Positions 53,250 through 64,000 of a stretch of DNA of 64,000 nucleotides are shown here, in pieces (the stretch's first letter is position 1; every line of letters begins with the position of its first letter). Source of the stretch: Aurantiochytrium sp. KH105 (Eukaryota > Sar > Bigyra > Thraustochytrida > Thraustochytriidae). The DNA lies in assembly GCA_003116975.1 (NCBI GenBank), contig BGKB01000105.1:62001-126000 (forward strand), in the 5' to 3' direction. The translations under genes were made by a program, and so were the position numbers. The notes below the pieces were generated by a model, which was given only the letters and a program-made list of their open reading frames with translations, had not been told where the DNA came from and searched no databases.

Positions 53250-54078
53250 ATCTGAGTATATGCTCCCAAATTCTGAACAAATTGTGGTCCCATGCCCCAT
53301 TCGCGGGAAGAGGGGGGAGAGAGAGAAAGAGAAAGAGAGGCGGAGAAAGAAAGCACACGACGCAAGTACTCGTCAGGTCTCCTCTCGCACTCGTCACTCT
53401 CTCACCTGGACCTTTCGTTACGCGTTGTCTAAAGATCTTCAATAACGTCCAACAACATTTCTCCGACTTTGTTCTCAGGGCAGAGCTTGCTATCACATGT
53501 GAAGCTAACTCTTTCGCGCAATTGCCCTGGCTTCGCGCACCATTCTTGCTTGTTTTCTTCACGCAGACCCAGATCCTTGAGGCAGTTCACGTGTATGCCC
53601 TTTTACCTGTGACTTCTCATTTCCGAGTCTTGCTGGCAACATTTGGGCCTTTGCGGTTCTGCTGGTTGGGCTGCGGTGCACTGCCGCGAGAACACAGCAG
53701 TTCGCGGCTGGTCGATCGATCGATCGATCTTTCGAGCAACCAACCTTACTGTTAATTTTTTAAATCTTTGAGCTACGTATACACGGATACCCGCGGCGGG
53801 TACGGGCTGGCGTCGGGACGGCTTTCGAGTAAATAATGTCAAGGCGCAATACATCGCACGTAAATTCAAGATGGTTGGGATCTCGCCTTCGGGTTCTCCC
53901 GGTTCACTTTGCTCGACCACGATTCTTTGTTTGCCACATCCGAGGCCTCGCGGCGAATTTCACGAGTTCGACGTGCGCCGCCGCTGCTTGAAGGAAAAGC
54001 AGTTCTCCTTTTGCTGGCTTTTCCGCAGCATCCCAAGACAAGTTCTCCGCCGGGCAGACGGCGTCCAAGCTCTTCTAC
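53250..54078. other. Spacer between MARVEL-like gene and its copy
   Basis: About 830 bases. GAGAGAGAAAGAGAAAGAG lies at about 53318-53336 and GATCGATCGATCGATC at about 53714-53729. A splice-acceptor-like TTTTCCGCAG at about 54020-54029 precedes the copy at 54079. I could not find the first two helices of the copy in any frame. Confidence 0.45.
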
Positions 54079-54354
54079 ATGCCTCATTCGATCATCGATC
54101 TCTTCTTTTCGTACAATTTCATCTCGTCTTTCGCCGTTCTTCTCACTATTTCAACCTTTTGCAGCGCTTTCTCGTCGGAAGGAAACACCGTCTCTGCTTG
54201 CCAGGCCGTAGACGGTGGGGCTGCCGTTCTTTTCATTGCATTCGCTTTGTTCTTCGTCTCGCATCCCTACTCGCGTGCGATCTTTCTGAACAAGGAGCTT
54301 TTGGCTTTTTCAGACAAGGTGCAGCATGGTGCTGCCGCAGTCGAGCCCGTGTGA
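54079..54354 (+). pseudogene. Partial copy of the MARVEL-like gene (C-terminal half)
   Basis: 91 codons from an ATG that aligns with the second half of the protein at 52698-53249. MPHSIIDLFFSYNFISSF matches GMPGDLILSYAAISGF, FCSAFSS matches NCTSFSS, and HPYSRAIFLNKELL matches LPFSRAIYQNKELL. The in-frame sequence continues upstream to about 54001, but a stop lies before that and helices 1 and 2 are not found. It is either a truncated tandem duplicate or the last exon of a gene with an unusual upstream part; the TTTTCCGCAG acceptor leaves the second open. The surviving part has no stop and keeps the C-terminal motif, so decay is recent or it is still used. Confidence 0.55.
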
Positions 54355-54633
54355 TCTGACCGGCAGGCATCAACCCGGCCTCAAAAAGTATGACAATAAC
54401 CAAAAAAAAGTATGATTGGAGTTGTCCCTTTCGCGTCTTCAATTTAACTCAAAACGCAGCCAATTACACTTTCACATGAGGCTCGTTAGCGCTGATCGCA
54501 TTCAATCGCCCCGCGCATTTTTGTTTACAATCGCCCCGCGCATTTTCGTTTCTTGGGGGAAAAATAGAAATCTTCACTAACATCCACATCCGGCCATAAG
54601 CCAGCATCACTACCTCTCTCGACGTCCTAGCTC
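54355..54633. other. Convergent 3' spacer
   Basis: 279 bases between the MARVEL-like copy (+) and DHX16 (-). It includes an imperfect duplication of ATCGCCCCGCGCATTTT(T/C)GTTT (starting 54508 and 54531). No gene. Confidence 0.6.
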
Positions 54634-57600
54634 TCAAGTCTTTTTATCCAGCACGTAGCGCTCGGGGGCTTCCCCCTTGGCTTGGAGCACAGCCGAAGTC
54701 ACATTCGTTCGTGGCTTGTTGACGCGCATCATCTCGTCAATGTCACGCTGTGTGTAAAAGTGTGGAGCAATCTCAAGCAGCCATTCCGGCTTAATTACGA
54801 GTATCTGTCGCATGTATTCGCGCTTCGTGCGCTGTAGCTGGTGGTAGACAACGAGCCTTGGAAGTGGGTCTCGCTTGTGCAGACTGCTCGATGGGTGAAC
54901 GTGAACACTGAGCTGATCCTTGACCGTCTTGAACGAGCCATCCTTCTGCAACTTTGCCGAGTGAAAAAAGTAGCCCGAGGTGATTGCCTTGCGCACTAGC
55001 TCCGAATCAGAGTCCGAAGAGCGCTCGAGCTCGATTCGATCGCACAGATCGGCCAACTGGTCGCGGACATCGCGTGCTCGTCGCATGCTACGTACTTGCA
55101 CGAAATTCTCATAGCACCAACCTGCGCTATAGTTGGCCGCTGCCCACTGATCATAGACCGCTTTTAGCACCATGTGGTCTCCCCAAGCCCCATCACCCTG
55201 AGCAAAGGTTTTGCGAGCCGTGTCAGCATGTACGGCTTTGTCTGGAGGCCGATAAAAAACGGACGCGTTGACGTCGAGCATGGCCGCCACGGTGAGCGCC
55301 TCCTCCACACATCCATATCGCTCCGCTGCGAGGAGCATTTTCGAGAGCATAGGGTCTGCTGGGAACTCGGCCATGCGACGACCGACCTTGGTCAGCTCTC
55401 CCTTGTCCGTGAGAGCGCCAAGGGCGTAAAGCTGCTGCAGACAGCGAATAAGCGCTTCCGGAGGGGGAGGGTCCATAAAGTCAAAACCCACAAGGTCGTG
55501 AATACCCAGGCTCTTGAGCATCAGCACCACCGATGCGAGGTTGCTCCTTTGAATCTCAGGCTGCGTCGTTTCCTCGAGTTCGTGCTTAAAGGACCACTCC
55601 GTGTACAGGCGGAAACATTTGCCCGGCGCTGTGCGTCCAGCGCGCCCGGCACGCTGCTGTGCTCCGGCCTGCGAAATTGGCGTAACCATGAGCGAGTCCA
55701 TCCCCGAGCGCGCGTCGTAGCTCGTCTGCTTGCAGAATCCAGTGTCAATGACATAACAAATTCCGTCGATCGTGAGTGAGGTCTCTGCAATGTTGGTGGC
55801 CAAAACGACCTTGCGCGCTCCGGAAGGCGCCGGCACAAAGACTTTGGCTTGCTCTTCGCTCGGCAGCGAAGCGTAAATAGGGCACACAATGAGCTCTTTG
55901 ATTCGACTTCCCAGGCCACGCGTGCGCTGCACGAGCATCTCGCGCGCTGCCTCAATCTCCTCCTGTCCCGTCAGGAAAATAAGAATGTCACCCGGCGTCG
56001 GCTCGCTAATGTGGATTTGCAGCGTTGTCACCACTGCTGCGTCCAGATAATCGGCCTCCGGAGCCTTGGTATGCATGATGTCAACGGGATACCTGCGCCC
56101 AGGTATGTTGAAGATGGGCGCATTGTCAAAGTAAGCCGCAAATTTTTGCGCGTCAAGCGTGGCACTCGCCACAATGATTCGCAGATCCTTGCGGTGCCTT
56201 GCAATATCCTTGATCAGCCCAAAGAGAATGTCGGTATTGAGACCTCGCTCGTGCGCCTCGTCAATCATCATTGCGCTGTAATCGCCCAAGTCTGGCGACG
56301 TCATGAACTCTCTCAAAAGCATACCATCAGTCATGTACTTGATGAGCGTGCCCTCTGACGTATTATCTTCAAAGCGGATCGAGTAACCCACCTCGCGCCC
56401 CAGCTTGACGTTCATTTCTTGTGCTACGCGCGCGGCCACGCTCATTGCAGCGACGCGACGCGGCTGTGTGCACCCAATCTTGCCGAGGGCAGAATATCCG
56501 GCTTCGTGAATGTACTGCGGAATCTGTGTGGTTTTACCTGAACCTGTCTCGCCCACGACAATTAGAATCTGATGGTCTTTGATGGCCCGCAATAGCTCGT
56601 CGCGAAATGGAAACACAGGAAGGGCGGCGCGTATTTCGGCCATGGTAGGCGTTTGCTTAGGGTTTTCAGCGGCATCCTTTTTACCAGCAGAGACTTGAAC
56701 AAAAGACGAAGACGACGCCGAAGAAGCCTCCGATGCAGATGAGCCCGAAGACGATGATCTATTTCGTCTGCGCGCGTGCTTCCCCCCCTTTCCCCTCTTG
56801 GAACGCTTCTCGCTGGCAGCTTGCTCGCGCTTAGTGCCCTTGAGGCTTTTGCCAGAGACAAAGTCGACCCCGCCAGCGAGAAGAACATCGTACGGATCTT
56901 CGTAGGGCCCGCCAATGGCCGCTACGCCGTACTTTCCCTGTGATGCGGCGAGTTTGGTTTGCTGTTCTTCCCAAACCTCTTGATCAGTCTTCATTCGGCC
57001 TTCGTCCTCGTACCGCTGCGTCAAGAGCGCCTCACGCTTCTTGGCATCGACACGGCCGCGGTCGTCCTCGTACGCATCGGGAAGCTTGTACAATTGGTCC
57101 TGTGTTTTGCGTTCAATGTCCTTGCGGCTCTCAATTAAATTCTTCAGCTCTTTGCGGACTTCAAGATCGCGCTTTTCTTTTTCCGTCATCTCTTGGCCCT
57201 GGAACAGGTCCTCTTCGTCCTGAATGCTTGCCTGTAAAAGCTTGAGCTCGCGTTCCTCGCGTTTTTTCAGGTATGCAAAACGCGATTCATCCCGAAGTTC
57301 CTCGATCGTGAACTCGTTACGCAATCGTTCTCCCTCGTCACGAATCTGGCGCAATTTCAGCTCGTGTTTTTCGCGCTCCTTTTGTGCAGCGCGCTGCTTC
57401 ATGCGTTCTCCTTCTTCCTTGCCATCCTCGCCAGTGCCTACAAATTCCTGGAACTCTCGAAGTTTGCGCTGGTGCTCCGTCTCATTGTTTTGGTCGTCTT
57501 CACCATCATTGTTGCCAGTTCCCCCTTTCCCATTCTCGTTTTTGATGTCGTCGTCGTCGTCGTCGTTTCCATTTACGTCGACATTATTGTCGTTGTCAAC

Positions 57601-58200
57601 GTCCTCGTCCTCGTCCTCGTCCTGGTCCTGGCCAGGAATGACAACAGGCAGATCTTCCTCCAGAAAGCCGTCGGCGGAGGGAGCGTGATTGTGCTCCTGC
57701 CGCGCACGCTTGCGCTCTCTCTTACGGTCCTCTCGCGAACGGTCTTCTTTGCCGTCGCGAAGCTCGTCTTTGTCCTTGCGTTTGCTTTTTTTGCTGCGCT
57801 TATGTTTCTTTTCCTTGTCGCGATGGTGTTTGCGTCTTCGTTCTTTGGTGTCACCCGCCTTGAATCCGGCTGAAAGATCAATACCAACGAGGTCATACTT
57901 TCGAGATGTTGCATCGGAGCTTCCAGCCGGTGCTTGCGCTGACAAGGATGAAGACGAAGTCGACGAGGTGCCAGCGGGTGCTGATGATTTCACTCTCGCC
58001 ATGACCTCCCTCGCGAATTGACGCGTTCGTTCATCTCGGGGAAAATCATATTCGTGCAGTCTGCTCACCACATCGGATTCGGACTTGGCAGACTTGCCGA
58101 GAGCAATGACATAGTCCACCGCCGAGCTCTCGCTAAAACCCACGAGCTCGTGCAACTTGTCGCTCGTCCATTGGCGCTCGGCCTCTGATGCTCGCTTCAT
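54634..58200 (-). CDS. DHX16: DEAH-box spliceosomal RNA helicase, DHX16/PRP2 type
   Basis: 1188 residues from ATG 58200, chosen because the N-terminus there ([17 protein letters not shown]) aligns with the start of DHX16; the frame is open to 58401 but that extra part is low-complexity. A charged region with Lys/Arg- and Asp/Asn-rich runs (about 130-500) is followed by the helicase core: motif [14 protein letters not shown] (about 547), [10 protein letters not shown] (about 647), III SATL (about 677), then [25 protein letters not shown] and [10 protein letters not shown] (about 849), and the winged-helix, ratchet and OB-fold part typical of DEAH/RHA helicases. PRP2/DHX16 uses ATP to remodel the activated spliceosome before the first splicing step. 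No intron in about 3.6 kb. It lies 245 bases downstream of BBS5 on the same strand. Confidence 0.93.
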   Translation of the reverse strand: MKRASEAERQWTSDKLHELVGFSESSAVDYVIALGKSAKSESDVVSRLHEYDFPRDERTRQFAREVMARVKSSAPAGTSSTSSSSLSAQAPAGSSDATSRKYDLVGIDLSAGFKAGDTKERRRKHHRDKEKKHKRSKKSKRKDKDELRDGKEDRSREDRKRERKRARQEHNHAPSADGFLEEDLPVVIPGQDQDEDEDEDVDNDNNVDVNGNDDDDDDIKNENGKGGTGNNDGEDDQNNETEHQRKLREFQEFVGTGEDGKEEGERMKQRAAQKEREKHELKLRQIRDEGERLRNEFTIEELRDESRFAYLKKREERELKLLQASIQDEEDLFQGQEMTEKEKRDLEVRKELKNLIESRKDIERKTQDQLYKLPDAYEDDRGRVDAKKREALLTQRYEDEGRMKTDQEVWEEQQTKLAASQGKYGVAAIGGPYEDPYDVLLAGGVDFVSGKSLKGTKREQAASEKRSKRGKGGKHARRRNRSSSSGSSASEASSASSSSFVQVSAGKKDAAENPKQTPTMAEIRAALPVFPFRDELLRAIKDHQILIVVGETGSGKTTQIPQYIHEAGYSALGKIGCTQPRRVAAMSVAARVAQEMNVKLGREVGYSIRFEDNTSEGTLIKYMTDGMLLREFMTSPDLGDYSAMMIDEAHERGLNTDILFGLIKDIARHRKDLRIIVASATLDAQKFAAYFDNAPIFNIPGRRYPVDIMHTKAPEADYLDAAVVTTLQIHISEPTPGDILIFLTGQEEIEAAREMLVQRTRGLGSRIKELIVCPIYASLPSEEQAKVFVPAPSGARKVVLATNIAETSLTIDGICYVIDTGFCKQTSYDARSGMDSLMVTPISQAGAQQRAGRAGRTAPGKCFRLYTEWSFKHELEETTQPEIQRSNLASVVLMLKSLGIHDLVGFDFMDPPPPEALIRCLQQLYALGALTDKGELTKVGRRMAEFPADPMLSKMLLAAERYGCVEEALTVAAMLDVNASVFYRPPDKAVHADTARKTFAQGDGAWGDHMVLKAVYDQWAAANYSAGWCYENFVQVRSMRRARDVRDQLADLCDRIELERSSDSDSELVRKAITSGYFFHSAKLQKDGSFKTVKDQLSVHVHPSSSLHKRDPLPRLVVYHQLQRTKREYMRQILVIKPEWLLEIAPHFYTQRDIDEMMRVNKPRTNVTSAVLQAKGEAPERYVLDKKT

Positions 58201-58445
58201 CTCTCCTCTTTGCCGGAGCTGCGCACTCTGTCTGCGTAGCAGGAGCGAGCACGTCGCCTCCCTCTCCTTGCCTTGCCTTGCCTTGCCTCGCCTTGCCGCT
58301 CCGTTCCTCTCCTTCTTCGCCTCGCCTCGCTCGCGACCCGGCGACGAGTCGCGACCAAAGACTGAAAATTCGTCGTTTGGCACAGTGGCACCGTCAGTCA
58401 ACTCAAAGATGGTTTCTCACAAGGTCGTCGTACTAACAGTATAAA

Positions 58446-59500
58446 CTAGTTTGGACGTTGCCCGGAAGCTGCAGCCTGGGAAGATGATGAGGACATGAGA
58501 CCCCACAACGACTGCACCGTGACCCCCTTGGGCATCGGCTGCACAGCAAGCCCAAGATGAGCGTTGTAAATCGGACGTAGACGGTCAGGTCTCGCGTCAC
58601 TGGTTTTGCCCTCGTCGTCCATGGCATCGTCTTCGGTGCCTTCAGGTCCGCCTGCGAGGTAAGCTTCTGGCCCGCGAGGAGCTGCAGAAAAGGAAGCTGG
58701 AATGAAGTCGTCGACGTTTTCTTCAATACTGAGATCCTCTTCTGCCGCCTTTTCGACCGTGTTGAACGGATTTTGGGGCGCAGATTCTACAGTCACGCGG
58801 ACGCCAAAGTCGGGCGACTTGAAAAAAATTGTATGAAGATTTGTGATTGTCTCCGCCGTGCGTGCGAGCCGCTCGCGAGGATCGATGCGGAACCCGAGCG
58901 TGTATCCGCCCCCGCTGGAGGCAGTCTCTACGACAAGGGCATCACCGAATCGCGAATCGTTGATGGCGACCTTGCTAATCTGAATGTAAGGAATGCTCAC
59001 GTTAAAGTTGTTCGCAAGATCGGCGAACCAGACGATGCGAATGTTTGTCACTACAAAGGTGCCCAAACTGCCCTGCTCAGAGGAAAGGTTCCAGACGCCA
59101 GCAAGAGTTTGATAAATTTCCTCGCCAGGAAGAATCCGTAGTGATTTGTCCTTGACAATTGCGCCTCGCAAGCGCAACTCGCGATACAGAGACGTTGTTT
59201 CATAAGCTCTACGGTTGTTGTCAGTGATTTGTGCTTCTCCATAAATCAGGAAAAACAAGTGTCCGGGAGGCGTGCGACTTACTTGTACACTGCGAGGACG
59301 GTCGTGAAAAGTCGTGGACTCAAGTTGACAAGAGAGGTGAAAATGAATTCGAAGCGACAGCCGTCATGAGTACACGTGACAAAGAGGGCCCGCGTGGTAC
59401 CACGAAGCTTAGAGGTTGCTTTCTTGATTCGTAGTTTCGTGATGTTCTTGAATCCGATACCTTTGACGCGCAAAGTGTGAAAGGAAAATGTCAGTCAGTT

Positions 59501-59541
<41 letters not shown>

Positions 59542-59811
59542 GCAAGCAGGCAGGCAAGCAATCCTGCGTGGATCGCACTCTTTTGGTCACGTACTGAGGT
59601 TAGTTCGCTTCGATTTGTGCGAAAGCCATTGCAAGCGCAGGTTCGTGACGACCAAGCTTCCGCGCATGCCATTGTTTCCCTTGGTATCTTCGACGGAATT
59701 GATCGAGTCGAGGACGCGTTCGCCCTTGCGCAGCTCAAATAATCGTCTTGGCACATCAAACTTGAGCTCGCGGTCCTGCCAAAGGCAGTTCTCCTCGAAC
59801 TCAATGCCCAT
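58446..59811 (-). CDS. BBS5: BBSome subunit BBS5 (three exons)
   Basis: Exons 59811-59595, 59460-59283 and 59208-58446 join in frame over GT-AG introns of 134 and 74 nt to give 385 residues (human protein 341). ATG 59811 is used; a GTG lies six bases earlier. Two PH-like (DUF1448) domains are evident. The first has LDSINSVEDTKGNNGMRGSL and VTNLRLQW; the second has VWNLSSEQGSLGTFVVTNIR, FNVSIPYIQISK and GGYTLGFRIDP; all are near-identical to animal BBS5. The tail HLGLAVQPMPKGVTVQSLWG is also conserved. BBS5 binds phosphoinositides within the BBSome coat that moves membrane proteins in cilia, so the organism has or had flagella. Intron 1 holds an (ATCA)n microsatellite. Confidence 0.96.
59503..59541. 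repeat. (ATCA)n microsatellite in BBS5 intron 1
   Basis: Nine tandem ATCA units, followed by AGCAAGCAGGCAGGCAAGCA, entirely within the first intron of BBS5. Confidence 0.95.
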
Positions 59812-60866
59812 CTGCACGCCCGTTCAGCGTCTTAGACTGATCAAAATGCGTTTTGCTCAATATCTATCAGCGCTCTTATCGACCTCGCGTCCAAAGTCGC
59901 GAGCGTGAGCTGCTCTGCGATCTCCCTCGAACGCTGCTTTGATGCGTCTCGCTCCGCGTCTGCCCAGAGTCCCTTGTCCCCATTTTCCCTCTTCTCCTGC
60001 GCGTGAGACCGTTGAAACCCTATGACCTTTTCCTCTCGGACTTTCCTCTTCTCGCCCCACTGTATTCGCCGAGTCGAAAGCGCCTCCCAGTGTTCCGTAC
60101 CTCTCATCAACAAAGGGTTGCGCAGACTTCGCGCTACTTTCCCTATTGCGGCCCTGCCAGTGGACGCCGTTAGTGCGCGACCCAGTGGCGGGAGAATAAG
60201 AGGCGGCGCCAGTCGAGAATGGCAAGTGCGCGAAGCGGCATTTCCCACTTGCAAGAGCGCGTTTGCTCCACTTGCGGCGCGGCGTGTGGGCCAAGGCTTG
60301 GCAATGAAGATGATTGCCAAACCACCTGGAGCGGCGCACGCGGGCGCGAGCGGCGCGGCACGAGGCGGAGCGGCGCGGCGGCGCGCGGCCAGAAGCGGCG
60401 GCGGCGCGGGAAAGGCCCCCGGGCCACGGACTCGGTGGACGCGAGCTGGCACGGCTCGTCTTCTCCGGCTTGGCTCGACTCAAGCCGACTCGATACGACT
60501 CGGCCCGAGCCATCTCGACCCAAGTCGCGCCGCTTTTCACCCACGCGGACGACCGAACGGCCGGCCTTGCGCCCCTGCGGCACGGGCACGGACGCTGGCG
60601 CGCTGACGCGTAAAAGCGACGATCGATCCTACGCGCGCGCAAAGGCGGCTTCGCGAAGCGTGGATCAAAGGGAAAGTCGCGCGAGAGCGGCCCGTCCGCA
60701 GGCGTTGCGATATCGCTCTCGAGGCTCCCTTGTTCGGGGGCGGAAACTTTGCCTCGGGCGTGGAGGACGACGTCAAGACGCTCGTGCGCTCGCTTGACGT
60801 ATAAGCCTTTTGGTCAAGGTCTTGCAATTTATTTCGCTAACGACGAGCGAGGGCAAGCGGTCGAGA
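59812..60866. promoter_or_regulatory. Divergent upstream region of BBS5 and NOT2
   Basis: About 1.05 kb between the divergent start codons. The centre (60200-60700) is very GC-rich with GGCGGCGCGG and CGACTCG tracts. The open frames on both strands here are Arg/Ala/Pro-rich and not credible as genes. No X-box (RFX) motif was identified by eye. Confidence 0.45.
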
Positions 60867-62400
60867 ATGCAGCAGAGCAGATATCCCGGAGGATCCGGGC
60901 CCAGCGGAAATGGGAGTGGGCCTCCCCCAGGACAGCAGCCGTCACAGCAGCAACAGCAGCAGCAGCAAGGAGGTATGATGTCGATGCACTCGCAAGACGG
61001 GGGCAGCAATGCGTATGGCCTGCAACGGGCTCTTTCAGGTTCGCATGACGGGCTCAATCTTGGCGGATCAAGTTCGATGTTGCTTGGGCGATCGAGCGGG
61101 CAGTTTGCAGGAAACACGAGCGGCAATGCGCCATTTGACATGTCTGATTTTCCTGCTCTCGCGCAGAACCGATCGGGTGCGGGTGGCATGCCTCCAAGTG
61201 AGCTCGCAAGTGGATCATATGCGATGCACATTGCGCAGCAGGAACGGACGCAGCATCAGCCAGACTTTGCGATGCAGAGCGAGGACTTCCCAGCGCTAGG
61301 CGGCGGCGGCGGTGGCGGCGCACCGGATGTTACGTCGAGCCCGAATTCCGGGCCAAGGCAATCTTCGTTGGGTGCAAACGGTGCGCGAGGCGTGCAACAA
61401 CCTCAACAGTTTTTCCAACAGCAGCAACAGCAGCAGAATCAAGGTCAGTCGGTCTCGGGTGAGCCGCCAAGAGGAGCACCGACCGGGTTCCAAGCGCAGC
61501 AACAGGCAGCACCGGGCGCGGGAAAACGGTCGAACGGTGCACCACCAGGTGTTCTTGGTGGGTTTGACTCTGCTAGCATCAATGGATTTTCGTCGACAGG
61601 CGGCCCGCTGATGGGCGGGAGCGTCGGATCAACGAGCGGCAACGGAAGCGCCAGCTCCAACGCCAGCAGTGGCGTTGCCCGTAGTGCAGGCAATGCCAGC
61701 GGCGCAGGTGGTAGCGTGGGCAGCTTGGGTTCGATTCCGGACCCTAGCAAAGCTGGTATTCCTCAGGCACCCGTGAAGAAAGCTCCCGGGCCTGGAAAAA
61801 AGCGCTTACCGCCCGAGCAGCACTTTGGGCTGCTCGGACTCTTGAGTGTTATCCGTACGGAGGACGCCGACCGAAACACACTGGCCTTGGGTACGGATCT
61901 GACAACGCTTGGGCTAAACCTGAACTCGTCAGAGTCGTTGCACACTAGCTTTTCATCACCATGGTCTGATCGACAGTCAACGCGAGACCCACCATTTAAT
62001 CTTCCGGCGTGCTACAACAGTAGCAACAACAGCGCCGGGGCCACGGGTGGCTCCGGCGCCGCTGGGCAGGGGCGCAACACGCCGCGACATTTTGCAAAGT
62101 ACGAGCTGGAGACCTTGTTTTATATCTTCTACGCGATGCCCAGGGATGTTGCTCAGGTACAGGCTGCGCAGGAGCTCTACAAGCGCAAGTGGCAGTTCCA
62201 TGTGGAGCACAAGGTGTGGTTCCTGGACTCAAAGGAGATGGCACAGCCGCCTGCACACCAGCTCCCGCCAGGCGTACCGCAGTACATTTACTTTGACATC
62301 CAGGCCTGGGAACGCCGTCTATTCACCAACGCTTCTCTTGCGGGCGGGCTGGACGCCGGTTTCATGCCGAGCACCTCAGTCTTTGCAATTGGAAGTGCTC

Positions 62401-62431
<31 letters not shown>

Positions 62432-62510
62432 GTCATCAGGCGGCCCGCCAGGTACTCTCTCGGGTACGGCATCCTCGGCGGCGCAACCTGCAGCACAAGC
62501 TCAGTCTTGA
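60867..62510 (+). CDS. CNOT2: CCR4-NOT complex subunit NOT2 (CNOT2-like)
   Basis: 547 residues from ATG 60867; the frame extends to 60810. The N-terminal two thirds are low-complexity (Gly, Ser, Gln, Pro) with two DFPAL motifs (MSDFPALAQN and QSEDFPALGG), as found in NOT2 proteins. The C-terminal NOT box begins at EQHFGLLGLLSVIRTEDADR and includes LALGTDLTTLGLNLNSSE, then FAKYELETLFYIFYAMPRDV, AAQELYKRKWQFHVEHKVWF and IYFDIQAWERRLF, all close to CNOT2. The subunit pairs with NOT3/5 on the NOT1 scaffold, linking deadenylation to translation and transcription control. The very end is a CAG-encoded poly-Gln run and a Ser/Ala tail. No intron. Confidence 0.94.
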
Positions 62511-62724
62511 GTCCTCTTTCGTCAGCTGTAAAATCACGAATGTCGAACGATCACGTTCAAGTTTGGGATCGCCAGACGTGCCATGCTATTGGAAATTGGC
62601 CCAGACATTCTGTCTGGATTCCTAATGCAGGTTTTATGGTGAACGAGCAGTAACGAAGCAAGCAAAAAGTAAAGGTGACCTTCCATTCATCCATTCATTC
62701 TCCAATCCTTGTTTTATTTTGTCC
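62511..62724. other. Convergent spacer NOT2 / LCMT1
   Basis: 214 bases between the two stops. It has an ATTCATCCATTCATTC run near 62684 and a TTTTATTTT near 62711. No gene. Confidence 0.6.
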
Positions 62725-64000
62725 TTATTCCGAACTCGCGGAGTTCTCTTGGGGACCGCTAGGTGCCGCGCTTGGAATCATCGGTGGATTTGCAGGCGCA
62801 TCGGAAGACGTTGATGTGGCGGGCATGGGAAAAGGAATTGGCCGTGTAGCGCCCTCCAGGGGCGCGACGAGGTCTGCAGACGTTAGATTGTTCTCGCCGT
62901 CTGGCTGCTGGTCTCCAGACCCCGTGCTCTTGATTTTAATTTGCTCCTGTGACTCCTTTTGAACTTCTGGCTTGAGCAAGCGAAGGCCTTCGAGGCGATT
63001 ATCTTGGGAACGCGACGTGAGGATCACACAGTAATGAGCCTGCATCATGTGCCACTCTTCGAACTCGTCAAAAATTTCAATGCGCTCCGCATGTCGGACC
63101 TGGGAACGTGGAATGCACTTGTAGTAGACGTCGTTCATGTCAAAGACCTCAACTTGGGGCCATCCCATCGTCTCGAAGCGGCGTGTCTGCGCCTGGATAT
63201 CAGGAAAGCTTTTAATGGCAAGTAAAGGACATCCGCGACTTTCAAAGTGACCAAGCATTGTGCGCCCAAAGGCATCATCGGGAAGAATCTGCTCATATGA
63301 GGTGAACGCGGCGTGCGGAAACTTGCCGAGCGCCCACCGCAGAAATTGCTCCGAGTCTCGCGGCTCCACATAGCACAAGACGCACTCAGAGATAAAGAGT
63401 GTCGGAGCGCTTTTAGATGCATCGGGAGAGAGTGACAGACAAAACAATATAGTCCGAAAGATGCGGAAACGTTAGATGTCTCGGATCGCTCTCGATGCAG
63501 TGCGCAAAGGAAAAAGTAAGAAAGAAAAGGAGCAAGTTGGGCGGAAACTTACGAAAACTCAAAACCCTCGAGGCTGGAAAGCACCGTCTCAAAGAGCTCG
63601 GGCTGGCGCACGTCCGCACAGGTAAGAACGTAATTTTTGGATCGCAGCAGTCGAGCCGAGGGCGGGGAGGCCAGCGCGGCATCCACGTCCCCTGCGGTCA
63701 CGCCAAGTGCTTCCTGAACGTGCTCATAGTGTCGAATGACGTCGAGCTTTTTAGCAACGACGCCCTCAAGGTCCATCTCAACATAAAGATCGGGCAAAAG
63801 GCCACGTTTTCGCAGGCGAAAGTACGTCGTGTCGCTACCAGCACCAAGGACAACAATTTGACGCTGGCCTGATGCTGTGGCCTCCATGAAGCGTTCAATA
63901 ATCATGTCCATGGCAGCCACACGTGCAAAGTAGCCACGATTAATGAGCGGCGAGCGCCGGGTTTCCTTGCCAACAAAAATACGCATAAAGTCATCCTCGT
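62725..64000 (-). CDS. LCMT1: Leucine carboxyl methyltransferase LCMT1/PPM1 (5' end missing)
   Basis: Partial at the right edge. One exon runs from beyond 64000 to 63553, a 143-nt GT-AG intron follows (63552-63410), and the last exon is 63409-62725. The product shows SPLINRGYFAR, the S-adenosylmethionine site IVVLGAGSDTTYFRL, YVEMDLEGVVAKKL, then TLFISECVLCYVEP, FTSYEQILPDDAFGRTM and FDEFEEWHMMQAHYC, which line up in order with LCMT1. That enzyme methylates the C-terminal leucine of the PP2A catalytic subunit and so controls which B subunits bind. The last about 90 residues (Pro/Ser/Ala-rich, after RLLKPEVQKE) extend beyond the usual end of the family. The start codon and first exon lie outside the window. 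Confidence 0.93.

Noticed and set aside
54634-58401. Longer DHX16 start at 58401
   Set aside because: The extra 67 residues are low-complexity Arg/Lys/Gln with a repetitive DNA source; the conserved start aligns at 58200.
59841-60642. Two long minus-strand frames upstream of BBS5
   Set aside because: Arg/Ala/Pro-rich products over the GC-rich promoter region, with competing plus-strand frames and no homology.

Overview
The window looks like genomic DNA of a flagellate-bearing stramenopile, most likely a labyrinthulomycete (thraustochytrid). The reasons are a GC-rich genome, genes with no or few short GT-AG introns (74-200 nt), secreted proteins with (P-T-x-x)n stalks, a BBSome subunit, and two proteins of the channelrhodopsin family. 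This placement is an inference from gene content. No rRNA or tRNA gene, virus-like element or CRISPR array was seen. There is a 406-base assembly gap at 50768-51173.

Layout. 1-729 (-) is the start of an EAG/CNG-like voltage-gated channel cut by the window edge. 3487-4953 and 7903-9381 (+) are two secreted proteins built from the same unrecognised 12-cysteine repeat. 9473-10363 (-) is a METTL21-like methyltransferase, 10891-13110 (+) a WASP homologue and 13331-14725 (-) a legumain-family protease. About 13 kb without recognisable genes follows (14726-27899). It leads into two large secreted ADAM-like metalloproteases at 27900-30473 and 37253-39826, separated by another 6.8 kb of low-complexity DNA. 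40395-41414 (-) is a MARVEL/CASP-like four-helix protein. 42434-43306 (-) is a membrane protein with an HNH-like zinc site, whose last codons were amplified into a tandem array (about 42008-42475).

43767-46091 (-, three exons) and 48279-50216 (+) are a head-to-head pair of seven-helix, retinal-lysine-bearing channelrhodopsin-like proteins fused to a degenerate receiver domain. Beyond the gap are the 3' exons of an unknown gene (51174-51482), a second MARVEL-like gene (52698-53249) with a decayed copy downstream (54079-54354), DHX16/PRP2 (54634-58200, -), BBS5 (58446-59811, -, three exons), NOT2/CNOT2 (60867-62510, +) and LCMT1 (62725-64000, -, partial).

How it fits together. Several genes are plausible parts of a swimming, light-sensing zoospore: two channelrhodopsin-like sensors, a voltage-gated channel, a ciliary cargo-coat subunit (BBS5) and an actin nucleation promoter (WASP). 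A second theme is secretion: two Cys-repeat glycoproteins, two ADAM-like proteases and a legumain. The rest are core eukaryotic housekeeping genes. The most unusual items are the divergent channelrhodopsin/pseudo-receiver pair, one member of which lacks normally conserved retinal-pocket residues, and the 12-cysteine repeat family.
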